Source of the DNA: Saccharopolyspora gloriosae
Lineage (GTDB): Bacteria; Actinomycetota; Actinomycetes; Mycobacteriales; Pseudonocardiaceae
Direction: 5' to 3'
Assembly (NCBI RefSeq): GCF_014203325.1
Contig: NZ_JACHIV010000001.1
Location: 3,597,501-3,661,500 of the forward strand
Length of the DNA: 64,000 nucleotides
Positions 1 to 7,768 of this stretch are shown here, piece after piece; within the stretch, counting starts at the first letter, position 1, and the number at the start of each line of letters is the position of its first letter. Both the position numbers and the translations under genes were made by a program. Under the pieces are notes generated by a model, which had not been told where the DNA came from, searched no databases, and saw nothing but the letters and a program-made list of their open reading frames with translations.

Positions 1-1214
1 TCTCCGGAGTGCACGACGACGCCGCCGACCGCGACGGGCACGTCGACCTGGCCGGGGCCGTTCTTGTAAGGCCCGGCGGGCGACACGCCGCGGGCCCAGA
101 CCCCGAACCCGATGCGTTCGAGCTCGACGACGTCCCGCGCCGCCCCATCGATGATCATGCCCAGGACGCCGCGGGCCTTGAAGCGTTCGGCGATGAGCTC
201 GCCGATGAGCGCGCGGGTGACGTCTCCGTCTCCGTTGACCACGATGACCTCACCCGGCCGGGAGACTTGGACCGCGTCGTGGATGGCCTTGTTGTCACCG
301 CTGCGCACCCAGACCGTGCGGGCGCGTCCGACCAGCCGCGCACCCTTCCACAGCGGGCGAATACCGCCGTCGAGCACGCCCATCCGTTCGCGACCGTCGC
401 CGATGTTGGCGACGGCGAGGCCCTGGTACTCCGCGAGCAGATCGCCGGCGGGCAACAGGGCGGCGTCGGCGCAGGTCGCGTGGAGCTCGGCGGTGGCCCT
501 GCTCATCACGGGCCGCAAACCGAGCGAGTCGAGCAGCGCCGCTGCGGCGGTGACCTCCCCGGCGCGACGGGCGGCGTGCTTGTGGGTGCCGCTGTAGAGG
601 CGGTCCAGGGTCGCCTCCCCGCCTGCGAGCTCGACGGCGATCTGGGCTCGGACCCAGTCTTCGGCTCCTGCGGCCCGGCCGGCGGTGCAGGACTCGACGA
701 TCAGCGCGGCGAGGCCCTTCATGAACGTGCTGCGCAGCAGCTTGCGCGCTGACGCGTCGCCGGGACTCCCCCCGATGTCGTTCGCCGGAGCGCCGAGCGA
801 GGTGAACACGGCGGTGGCGCCGGCGGAAGCCGCGCCGCTGATGATGACGCTGGTCTGCGCTCCGTGGTTGGGGACCGGACCGATGACCGACACGTCGGCG
901 AACCGCTCCGCGCCGATGACCTGCGCGACGGCGTTCATCACGACGGGGTCTCCGGCGTTCATGTCCGCGAAGATCGCATCCGGCGCGAGGTGGTCGGCCA
1001 CCGACTCAGCGGCTTCCTGGGCGCGCGCGCCGCCGACGAGGCTCATGACCACCTCGGCATCGCGCACGGCCTCGCCCGGAGTTTCGGCCAGCTGAACTCC
1101 GGTCGGCGCGGCGTCGACCGCCGGGTCGTACCCCGTGACGGTCCAACCCAGCTCGACCATCCCTGCCGAGTAGAGCGTGCCCGCTTCGCCCAGCCCCAGT
1201 ACCGCCGCCCGCAT
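1..1214 (-). CDS. Fused beta-hydroxyacid dehydrogenase-like / RraA-family protein (3' end outside window)
   Basis: The frame runs off the left edge after 404 residues. Residues 1-235 look like an NAD(P)-dependent 3-hydroxyisobutyrate/6-phosphogluconate dehydrogenase-type protein with a C-terminal DUF1932-like helical part: Rossmann motif GLGEAG at residues 7-12 and a conserved-looking K/H region near 160-215. From about residue 250 the chain becomes an RraA/4-hydroxy-4-methyl-2-oxoglutarate aldolase-type domain, with ARGVLGMIIDGAARD carrying the Arg360-Asp361 pair used by HMG/CHA aldolases. Such a bifunctional protein could oxidise a hydroxyacid and cleave or decarboxylate the oxo-acid product; this is inference. 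It diverges from the TRAP-like permease at 1493, which suggests carboxylate catabolism. ATG at 1214. Confidence 0.8.
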   Translation of the reverse strand, partial: MRAAVLGLGEAGTLYSAGMVELGWTVTGYDPAVDAAPTGVQLAETPGEAVRDAEVVMSLVGGARAQEAAESVADHLAPDAIFADMNAGDPVVMNAVAQVIGAERFADVSVIGPVPNHGAQTSVIISGAASAGATAVFTSLGAPANDIGGSPGDASARKLLRSTFMKGLAALIVESCTAGRAAGAEDWVRAQIAVELAGGEATLDRLYSGTHKHAARRAGEVTAAAALLDSLGLRPVMSRATAELHATCADAALLPAGDLLAEYQGLAVANIGDGRERMGVLDGGIRPLWKGARLVGRARTVWVRSGDNKAIHDAVQVSRPGEVIVVNGDGDVTRALIGELIAERFKARGVLGMIIDGAARDVVELERIGFGVWARGVSPAGPYKNGPGQVDVPVAVGGVVVHSG

Positions 1215-1492
1215 GCTGACTCCCTCTGTCGACATCCCGTTCCGTGGTAATCCTTACCGCTGAGTGCGCAGTATTGCCACGAAATGGAAGCATGTCAACG
1301 CCGCCTTGCGCCCATGTGCTCACTGCATGGAACTTGCTTGCGCCCTGCGGAACAAAACTTCACTGCGAGTCTTGCCGTGCGACACGGCTCCATGTAACTC
1401 TCGCACACCGATACGGATTCCCACCCTATGGAGAACTGGCTCTTGTCAGCGCGACGGGGTGCACCACAGCGGTGTGGCGACGAGGAGGAACG

Positions 1493-2839
1493 ATGGGACT
1501 GGCCGTATGGGCCCTGATCGCCTACATCGCGGTGATCGTGGTCTGGAACGCGGTGCTGAAACGCAGCATCGGGGAGGCGATGATCCTCGGGTTCGTCGTC
1601 CTGTGCGCCTTCGGCACCGTGGACTTCCCAAAGCTGGTGGGGGTCGGATTAGCTGAGGCCGGAAGCCAGAACATCGTCTTCGCGGGGCTGGCTTTCACCT
1701 TCATCGGGTCGATCCTCACCCGCACCGGGGTGATCGATCGGCAGATCGACATCCTCAACTCCCTGCTGGGGCGGGTCAAAGGCGGCGCCGGTTACGTCGC
1801 GACCGTCGGATCGGCGGCGTTCGGCAGCGTGGCGCACTCGGGCTCGGCGAACGCCGCCACGATCGGTTCGGTCGCCATCCCGTGGATGAACCGGTCGAAC
1901 TGGTCGCCGCACATCGCCGCCACCGTGGTGGCGGGCAACGCGGGCAACGGTGCTGTGATCCCGCCGAGCGCCTCGTTCTTCGTGCTGATCGGCTCCGCGG
2001 CGGTGGCGCCGTTCGTCTCGGTCGAGCAGCTGTTCGTCGCGATGTTCGTCACCGCGGGCTGGTGCGTGTCGTGGCGCCTGCTGTGCATCGCCTACTTCGT
2101 GCGCCGGTACAAGATCCCGCGCGTTCCGGCATCGGAGATCCTCGGGCTCGGATCCAGCTTCCGGCGCGGCTGGACGTCCCTGTTCGTCTTCGTAGCGATC
2201 GCCGTGCCGATCGTGCTGACCTTCGGCGCAGGCGGAGATGCTCTCACCTCGGCGCTCGGTGCGGCCGCGGTCGAATCGATCGACATCCTCGTGTGGATCC
2301 CGGTGATGCTGGGTGTGGTCGCCGGAGTGATCGGTCGGCAGAACCTGCCCAAGACCTGGCGCGGCTGGTCGGAGCTGATGGACGAGTCGGCGCCGCGGTT
2401 CAAGGACGTCGGCGCCACCATGGTGTTCGCCTTCGCCGGGGGCGCCGTGCTCAGCGAACTGGGGCTGTCCGACCAACTCGGCGCTGTGCTCAACGGGCTC
2501 GGCGCGCCTCCGATCGTCGCCGCCCTGATCGTCGGAGTCATCATCATCTTGGTGGCCGGCCCGCTGAACTCCACCGCCACCGTCGCCACGGTCGGCGGCG
2601 TGGCTTTCGCCGTGCTCGTCACCGCCGGGGTGCACCCGGTGCTGGCCGCGTGCTCGATCCTGGTCTTCTCCTCGACCGAGGGCGCCTCGCCGCCCGGTGC
2701 CGCCGCGATCTACATCTCGACCAGCCTCGCGCAGGTCAACCCGGCACGCACCTTCGTTCCGCTGATCGTCTTCTACGTCGTCCCGTTCCTGTTCATCGGG
2801 ACCGCCATCGCCCTCGGTGTCCTACCGGTGCCGCACTGA
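1493..2839 (+). CDS. TRAP-type (DctM-like) large permease subunit
   Basis: 448-residue integral membrane protein with about 12 hydrophobic segments. The region reading GSANAATIGSVAIPWM followed by NAGNGAVIPPSASFFVLIG matches the DctM family signature, in which a G/S-rich stretch precedes IIPPS. DctM subunits carry the translocation pathway of sodium- or proton-coupled TRAP transporters for C4-dicarboxylates and other organic acids. The start is set by GAGGAGGAAC immediately before ATG at 1493; an upstream in-frame start at 1244 lacks such a site. A small membrane protein follows, but no DctP-type extracytoplasmic binding protein is present, so the substrate is open. The neighbouring dehydrogenases suggest a hydroxy- or dicarboxylic acid. 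Confidence 0.8.
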   Translation: MGLAVWALIAYIAVIVVWNAVLKRSIGEAMILGFVVLCAFGTVDFPKLVGVGLAEAGSQNIVFAGLAFTFIGSILTRTGVIDRQIDILNSLLGRVKGGAGYVATVGSAAFGSVAHSGSANAATIGSVAIPWMNRSNWSPHIAATVVAGNAGNGAVIPPSASFFVLIGSAAVAPFVSVEQLFVAMFVTAGWCVSWRLLCIAYFVRRYKIPRVPASEILGLGSSFRRGWTSLFVFVAIAVPIVLTFGAGGDALTSALGAAAVESIDILVWIPVMLGVVAGVIGRQNLPKTWRGWSELMDESAPRFKDVGATMVFAFAGGAVLSELGLSDQLGAVLNGLGAPPIVAALIVGVIIILVAGPLNSTATVATVGGVAFAVLVTAGVHPVLAACSILVFSSTEGASPPGAAAIYISTSLAQVNPARTFVPLIVFYVVPFLFIGTAIALGVLPVPH

Positions 2840-2885
2840 TGGCCGGATCCCGCACTACTCGCGACAACCGATCGGAGGCCCACCG

Positions 2886-3158
2886 ATGCCCCCTGTGACC
2901 GAGGAAACCGAGCGGCGCACGCTGCGCCGACGAGCCGATGCCGTGCTGTCGGCCGGCTTCAAACTCACGCTGATCACCATGCTCGCGCTGGGTGCGGTGG
3001 TGGTGCTGATCCAGATCGTCGGGCTGCTCACCGTGAACGCCGGCCTGGTCGAGGGTGCTGCGAACGCACTCCAGCCGACCCTGTTCGCGATTTCGGCGGG
3101 CTTCGGCGTTCTCACCATGGCGCTGGCCTACGTGCGCGGGTGGAAGAACAGCGAGTGA
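2886..3158 (+). CDS. Small two-helix membrane protein, probable partner of the TRAP-like permease
   Basis: 90 residues with a basic N-terminus (ERRTLRRRAD) and two hydrophobic segments at about 22-46 and 57-78. It lies 46 bp after the large permease and overlaps the next gene by 4 bp (GTGA), so it is cotranscribed. Position and topology suggest it fills the role of a TRAP small (DctQ) subunit, although it is shorter than the usual four-helix DctQ and I recognise no family motif. ATG at 2886 is preceded by GGAG in ATCGGAGGCCCACC. Function is inferred from context only. Confidence 0.65.
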   Translation: MPPVTEETERRTLRRRADAVLSAGFKLTLITMLALGAVVVLIQIVGLLTVNAGLVEGAANALQPTLFAISAGFGVLTMALAYVRGWKNSE

Positions 3159-4246
3159 AGCGGTTCAGCGAGAGGACCGTCCGCGCGCAGATCGCCGGTG
3201 TTCTGACGGCGTGGGGAATGCCCGCCGAGCACGTCGCGACCACCACGGAGGCGATGGTGTACGCCGACCTCTCGGGAATCGACTCCCACGGGATCTCGAT
3301 GCTGATGATGTACGAGAGGTTGTGGGACGAGGGGCATCTCGATCTGCAAGCCCGCCCGGGTGTGGAGCGTGAGAACGCCGCGATGGCGCTGCTGGACGCC
3401 GGAGGAGGCCTCGGCCACGTGGCCGGGGTCAGGGCGATGAACCTCGCCATCGACAAGGCTCGCGTCGCTGGCGTCGGGATCGTGTCGGTGCACAACTCGC
3501 GTCATTTCGGTGCGGCCGGCTACTACGCCGGCCTCGCCGCCGAAGCGGGACTGGTGGGGCTGGTCACCACCTCGGCGAAGGTCGCCGGCGTGGTGCCCAC
3601 CGGCGGGGCGGTGCCGAGGCTGACCACCAACCCCATCGCCTTCGCCGCGCCCGCCCGCACCAACCCGCCGTTCCTGCTGGACATGTCGACGAGCACGGTC
3701 GCCTCGAACAAGGTGAAGGTGTACGACCTGCAGGGCACGACGATGCCCGAGGGGTGGGTCGTCGACGAATCCGGCGGCCCCGTGACCGACCCCGCCGAGG
3801 CGATGACCTACATCCACGAACGCGAGAACGGTGGCCTGACACCGCTCGGCGGGACGGGCACCCACGGAGGCCACAAGGGGTACGGGCTCGCGGTGATGGT
3901 GCAGATCCTCTCCGCCGCCCTGTCCGGGGCCGACCTCGCCGCCACCCGTCGGCCCGGGGCGGTCGGGGACATCGGGCACTTCTTCCTCGCCCTCGACGCC
4001 GATTTCTTCCGCCCTGGCGGGGAATTCCTCGCCGACGTCGACGAGCTTCTCGACATGCTGCGCGCCACCGCCCCTGCCGAAGAGGGGACCCCGGTTCAGG
4101 TCGCGGGGGACCCCGAGAGGGCCAGCCGCGAGCGGCGACGTGCGGACGGAATCCCGTTGCCCGACACCCTCATCGCGAAGATCGCGGCGATCTGCGACCG
4201 GGCGGGAACGAGGTCGCTGCTAGACCACCCCATCCTGGAGAGCTGA
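3155..4246 (+). CDS. Malate/L-lactate/ureidoglycolate dehydrogenase family (Ldh2) oxidoreductase
   Basis: 363 residues, normal for the Ldh2 family of NAD(P)-dependent 2-hydroxyacid dehydrogenases, which differ in fold from classical LDH/MDH. Family features are DSHGISML near the N-terminus, the VHNSRHFGAAGYYA segment containing the proton-relay His, the TTNPIAFAAP block and GHKGYGLAVMVQIL toward the C-terminus. GTG at 3155 overlaps the preceding stop (GTGA) and is preceded by GGAAG; an ATG 15 bp upstream inside the previous gene is less likely. The operon context implies oxidation of an imported 2-hydroxyacid; the substrate cannot be assigned. Confidence 0.85.
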   Translation: MKRFSERTVRAQIAGVLTAWGMPAEHVATTTEAMVYADLSGIDSHGISMLMMYERLWDEGHLDLQARPGVERENAAMALLDAGGGLGHVAGVRAMNLAIDKARVAGVGIVSVHNSRHFGAAGYYAGLAAEAGLVGLVTTSAKVAGVVPTGGAVPRLTTNPIAFAAPARTNPPFLLDMSTSTVASNKVKVYDLQGTTMPEGWVVDESGGPVTDPAEAMTYIHERENGGLTPLGGTGTHGGHKGYGLAVMVQILSAALSGADLAATRRPGAVGDIGHFFLALDADFFRPGGEFLADVDELLDMLRATAPAEEGTPVQVAGDPERASRERRRADGIPLPDTLIAKIAAICDRAGTRSLLDHPILES

Positions 4247-4250
4247 ACCG

Positions 4251-4304
4251 ATGTACGACTTCTGCGTGATCGGCGGAGGGATCGTTGGCGTCGCCACGCC
4301 CTGA
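4251..4304 (+). pseudogene. N-terminal remnant of an FAD-dependent oxidoreductase (L-2-hydroxyglutarate oxidase-like)
   Basis: An ATG 4 bp after the dehydrogenase stop opens a frame reading MYDFCVIGGGIVGVATP and ending at TGA after 17 residues. The peptide is the FAD-binding start of a DAO/LhgO-type oxidase (GGGIVG dinucleotide-binding motif), so a full oxidase gene once followed in this operon. The sequence after the stop shows no continuing frame for this family before the TetR gene at 4449, which indicates a deletion rather than a point mutation. Dehydrogenase plus 2-hydroxyacid oxidase would have been consistent partners. Confidence 0.6.
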
Positions 4305-4412
4305 GGCCGCGGACCCCGGCCCGCCGGATGCTCGACCTCGTCGGCCGGCCCGTACCCCTGGGTAAACCGGCACTGGTGGCCGAGCCGACTGAAACTTTCC
4401 GGTCGCGCATTT

Positions 4413-4427
4413 TTGCGCAATGCGCAA
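4413..4427. promoter_or_regulatory. Palindromic operator candidate for the TetR gene at 4449
   Basis: TTGCGCA-A-TGCGCAA is a perfect 7-bp inverted repeat around one central base, ending 21 bp before the TetR start codon. It also contains overlapping TGCGCA units. Its place, symmetry and size fit an autoregulatory TetR-family operator. The monooxygenase gene follows in the same direction and may be controlled with it. Confidence 0.5.
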
Positions 4428-4448
4428 GTTGTCGGTACGGTCGTCGGC

Positions 4449-5066
4449 ATGGACGCAGAGCGGATCGGCTTGCGCGAGCGCAAGAAGCAGGAAACCCGGC
4501 TCGCTCTGAGCTGGGCGGCCATCCGGCTCGCGGTGGAGCGCGGGCTCGACAACGTGCGAGTGGAGGACATCGCCGCCGAGGTCGGCGTCTCCACCCGCAC
4601 CTTCAACAACTACTTCGGCGGCAAGGGCGAAGCGATCGCCGCGCGGCACCTGGAGCGGGCGCGCCAGATCGCGGTGGAGCTGCGGGCTCGGCCCGCGTCC
4701 GAGCCGTTGTGGACGGCCATCACCAACGCCGCTTTGGCCCGGTTCGCGCTGGGCCAGGGCACTGGCGAGCACGAACCGGAGCAGCAGTGGATCGACGGCG
4801 TGCGCCTGATGGTCTCGGAACCGGCGCTGCAAGGCGATTTCATGAAGGCCAACGCCGCGGCCGAGGCCGAGCTCGCCGCGGCCGTCGCCGAGCGCACCGG
4901 CGCCGACCCGGCCCGCGACCTGCATCCGCGGCTGGTGGCGGGGGCAGTGGGGGCTGCGATCGCGGTAGCCACCGAGCACTGGCTGAGGGCCGCCGAACCC
5001 ACCCCGATGGCACCGGTGCTGCGCGACGCGCTCCGGCAACTCGCCGCAGGGTTGCCCGTGCCGTAA
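4449..5066 (+). CDS. TetR/AcrR-family transcriptional regulator
   Basis: 205 residues. The N-terminal helix-turn-helix reads VRVEDIAAEVGVSTRTFNNYF at about 37-57, the typical TetR arrangement, here with FNNYF in place of the usual LYRHF. The C-terminal half is an effector-binding helical domain without a recognisable ligand signature. It is followed 78 bp later by a flavin monooxygenase gene in the same orientation. This arrangement commonly means that the regulator controls the oxygenase and responds to its aromatic substrate or to a related drug; that is inference. Confidence 0.85.
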   Translation: MDAERIGLRERKKQETRLALSWAAIRLAVERGLDNVRVEDIAAEVGVSTRTFNNYFGGKGEAIAARHLERARQIAVELRARPASEPLWTAITNAALARFALGQGTGEHEPEQQWIDGVRLMVSEPALQGDFMKANAAAEAELAAAVAERTGADPARDLHPRLVAGAVGAAIAVATEHWLRAAEPTPMAPVLRDALRQLAAGLPVP

Positions 5067-5144
5067 TCCCGACCTCCACTGGACGCCACAGTGCCGCCGG
5101 GCCGACCGGCGCGCTGTTTCCCCCACGACAGCAAGGAAAAATCC

Positions 5145-6686
5145 GTGACCACCGATGTCGTCATCGCAGGCGCCGGACCGAACGGGCTGATGCTGGCCTG
5201 CGAGCTGAGCTTGGCCGGGATCAAGCCCCTGGTGCTCGAACGTCTGCCGGAGCGGACGTCGCAACACCGCGCCAACGGACTGGTCGGCCAGGTGGTGCGG
5301 ATGCTCGATCGCCGGGGTCTTTACCAGCGCCTCAACGGGAATACCGTTCCGCCGCAACCGATCCCCGCGTTCGCGTTCGGGGCGATGCGGCTCGATCTGG
5401 AGGCCCTCGACGACAACCCGATGTACGCGCTGGGCGTGCCGCAACGCCGGATCGAGCAGGTGCTGGAGGAACGCGCGGTCGAACTCGGCGCGGAGATCCG
5501 TCGCGGGCACGAGCTCGTCGGGCTGGCCCAGGACACCGATTCCGTCACCATCGACGTCATCGGGCCGGACGGACCGCACCGATTGCGCGTCCGCTACCTG
5601 GTCGGCGCGGATGGTGGGCACAGCCCGACGCGCAAGCTCTCCGGCATCGGATTCCCCGGCGCCACCACGGACGGCGTCGTCTCCCGCCTGGCACACGTCA
5701 CCGTTCCGCCGTCACTGGTGGACCCGGCGACCCTGGGACTGAACGTGCCCGGGTACGGCCTGGTGCCACCGTTCATCCACCACCGCACCGAGCGCGGCGT
5801 GCTCGCCTACGCCCCGTTCCCCGGGAAGGCACCATTGGTGTCCACAATGGAATGGAACGCGGAACCGGCCGACCAGGCGATGACGGTGAACGACCTGCGT
5901 GAGAGCGCGAGCCGGGTGCTCGGCACCGACCTGGCGCTCGGCCCGCCCGAAGGTGACGGCCCGCACCAGCTGCGCCGGTTGACCAGCAGCAACACCCGGC
6001 TGGCCGACCGGTTCCGGGACCGCCGGGTGCTGCTGGTCGGCGACGCGGCCCACGTGCACTCGGCGATCGGCGGTCCCGGGCTGAACCTCGGGCTGCAGGA
6101 CGCCGTCAACCTCGGCTGGAAGCTCGCAGCCGAACTGCGGGGCTGGGCGCCGACCGGCCTGCTCGACAGCTACGAAACCGAACGGCGAACGGTGGCCCGG
6201 CGGGTCGTCATGCACACCCGCGCCCAGTCCGCACTGCTCTCCCCCGGCGACGAGATCACCGCGCTGCGGGACCTGTTCGGCGAAATCCTCCAGGAACCGC
6301 GCAACGTCCAGCACATCGCGGACATGATGTCCGGAGCGGACGTCCGCTACGAGATGGGCACCGGCGACGAGCACCCGCTGGTCGGCCGGTGGGCGCCGGA
6401 CCTGCGGCTCGACACCATCGACGGTTCCGTCCGGCTGGCGGAGCTGACCGCGGGCGCCAGCCCCCTCCTGGTGGACACGACCGGCTCGCTCGGCGATGCG
6501 CTTTCCGGCTGGCGGGACCGGGTGCAGATCGTCACCGGTCGCGCCGACACCTCGACCACCGCGATGCTCCTGCGCCCGGACGGCTACACGGCCTGGGCAT
6601 CGAACGCCGCCCGGCCCGACACCCGATCCCTCCGCCAGGCCCTGACCGCGTGGTTCGGCGCCGCCACAGCGGAGGTGAGCGCGTGA
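5145..6686 (+). CDS. FAD-dependent aromatic monooxygenase (group A, polyketide/rifampicin-hydroxylase type)
   Basis: 513 residues. It has the three class A flavoprotein hydroxylase fingerprints: N-terminal GAGPNG (9-14) for FAD, LVGADGGHSPTRK (DG motif, about 157-169) and RVLLVGDAAHVHSAIGGPGLN (GD motif, about 295-315), followed by a C-terminal thioredoxin-like domain as in PgaE/MhpA/Rox-type enzymes. It should hydroxylate an aromatic ring using NAD(P)H and O2. GTG at 5145 is chosen because AAGGAAAA lies just upstream and the FAD motif then sits at the usual distance from the N-terminus; a GTG at 5091 would add 18 residues. Likely regulator: the TetR gene upstream. Confidence 0.85.
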   Translation: MTTDVVIAGAGPNGLMLACELSLAGIKPLVLERLPERTSQHRANGLVGQVVRMLDRRGLYQRLNGNTVPPQPIPAFAFGAMRLDLEALDDNPMYALGVPQRRIEQVLEERAVELGAEIRRGHELVGLAQDTDSVTIDVIGPDGPHRLRVRYLVGADGGHSPTRKLSGIGFPGATTDGVVSRLAHVTVPPSLVDPATLGLNVPGYGLVPPFIHHRTERGVLAYAPFPGKAPLVSTMEWNAEPADQAMTVNDLRESASRVLGTDLALGPPEGDGPHQLRRLTSSNTRLADRFRDRRVLLVGDAAHVHSAIGGPGLNLGLQDAVNLGWKLAAELRGWAPTGLLDSYETERRTVARRVVMHTRAQSALLSPGDEITALRDLFGEILQEPRNVQHIADMMSGADVRYEMGTGDEHPLVGRWAPDLRLDTIDGSVRLAELTAGASPLLVDTTGSLGDALSGWRDRVQIVTGRADTSTTAMLLRPDGYTAWASNAARPDTRSLRQALTAWFGAATAEVSA

Positions 6687-6886
6687 CCGCGACGGACCGC
6701 CGACAACATCGGCAAAATCAGGAACCCGTCTCCTCGCGGGCGAAGTGCGGTTCCGCTGCTTCCAACCGCGGTACGGAGATGCCCAGCCGTCGTGCTTCGG
6801 CCAGGACGTCTCGGCAGACCTCGCGCGGCTCCTCGGCATCGGGGTCGTCGTGCATCGTGAGGCTCACGCGCGCGGGCGGGACATGA
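6683..6886 (+). pseudogene. Translationally coupled start of a lost downstream gene (doubtful)
   Basis: GTG at 6683 overlaps the monooxygenase stop as GTGA and is preceded by an unusually good Shine-Dalgarno, GGAGGTGA at 6671-6678, inside the monooxygenase gene. The frame encodes about 67 residues with no recognisable domain and runs antisense into the reductase gene that ends at 6718. The strong signal suggests that a cotranscribed gene once began here and was cut by a rearrangement near 6700. The peptide itself is probably not functional. Confidence 0.3.
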
Positions 6887-7680
6887 GCGGTCAGCCAGGC
6901 GAGCGCGGGGGCGGTGAGCCAGGTGGGCGCCCGGAACGGCAGCAGAGCGCCCCGGTGCCGTCGCAGGTCGAGGTCGCGCGCCTGGAGGAGCGGCAGCAGT
7001 TCGCGGCCGGCCAGCAGTGCCTCGCGCAGGTCGCCCCTCGCCCCGGCCAGTTCGGACAGGGAACCCCGCCGCAGGCCCTGCGAGAACATGCCGGCATCCG
7101 ACACGAAATGGACCCACAGCCAGCCGTGGAAGTCGGGCCGCTCTTTGATCCGGAGCCCGGCCTCGCGAAACGCCTGACGCACGACCTGTTCCCGGCCTGT
7201 CGGGGGCCGGCCGAGGGTGCCGAAGACGACCGACCGCAGCAGAGCCCCGTGGAGCACGTCGTCCACGCCGAAACCGCCACCGGCCTGAGGAAAGCCCCAG
7301 GCGATCTGGTCGGGCGGGAGTGCACCGATCGCGGCGAGCGGCTCGGTCCAGAGATTGCCGAAGATCAGCACCGCGGCCCGGCCGACGCGCGGGGACAGGA
7401 AGGCCGTCGCCTCCGGGAGGCGGTGGTGCGGCACGCTGAGCACGATCAGGTCGAAGTCGTGGTCCGGCTCCAGCGCTTCGCGGTAGCGCACCGGCCACCG
7501 CTCCGCGACGCGCTGCCCCCACACCCGGCGTCGCATATCGATCAGGTCGAGGTTCACCGCGCCTCCGTACGACGCCGCGCGGCCCGGCCGGACGTAGAAC
7601 TCGACGCTATGACCAGCCCGTTCCAGGGCCCAGCCGTAGATGGTGGCGATCACGCCGCGGCCGAACATCAAGATCTTCAC
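6718..7680 (-). CDS. Ketopantoate reductase (ApbA/PanE) family NAD(P)-dependent reductase
   Basis: 320 residues. The N-terminus VKILMFGRGVIATIYGWALERAG is a Rossmann start in which the canonical GxGxxG reads GRGVIA, as in many ApbA/PanE-like proteins of secondary catabolism. A C-terminal helical domain follows. The true ketopantoate reductase of pantothenate synthesis is usually housekeeping and lies elsewhere; this divergent copy next to a TetR regulator is more likely a 2-oxoacid reductase of unknown substrate. GTG at 7680 is favoured because the Rossmann strand then begins the protein. It shares its promoter region with the regulator at 7769. Confidence 0.75.
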   Translation of the reverse strand: MKILMFGRGVIATIYGWALERAGHSVEFYVRPGRAASYGGAVNLDLIDMRRRVWGQRVAERWPVRYREALEPDHDFDLIVLSVPHHRLPEATAFLSPRVGRAAVLIFGNLWTEPLAAIGALPPDQIAWGFPQAGGGFGVDDVLHGALLRSVVFGTLGRPPTGREQVVRQAFREAGLRIKERPDFHGWLWVHFVSDAGMFSQGLRRGSLSELAGARGDLREALLAGRELLPLLQARDLDLRRHRGALLPFRAPTWLTAPALAWLTAHVPPARVSLTMHDDPDAEEPREVCRDVLAEARRLGISVPRLEAAEPHFAREETGS

Positions 7681-7708
7681 ACTGCACCTCGTGGGGTACG
7701 GTCGATTC

Positions 7709-7747
7709 GGAGACAATCTCCATTTTCAAAATATGGAGACCGTCTCC
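7709..7747. promoter_or_regulatory. Two GGAGA-N3-TCTCC operators between divergent genes
   Basis: GGAGACAATCTCC (7709-7721) and GGAGACCGTCTCC (7735-7747) are the same 5-bp inverted repeat with a 3-bp centre, 13 bp apart, filling the gap between the reductase start (7680) and the TetR start (7769). Duplicate sites of this kind are typical for a TetR regulator repressing both its own gene and the divergent target. The sequence between them is AT-rich, a likely promoter core. Confidence 0.65.
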
Positions 7748-7768
7748 ACTTGTCAACGGGAGGTACGC

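Noticed and set aside
1649-2635. Long antisense frames opposite the TRAP permease and similar frames opposite many other genes
   Set aside because: Typical of GC-rich DNA, in which the opposite strand lacks stops. They have no domains, low-complexity Arg/Asp/His-rich translations and no ribosome sites.
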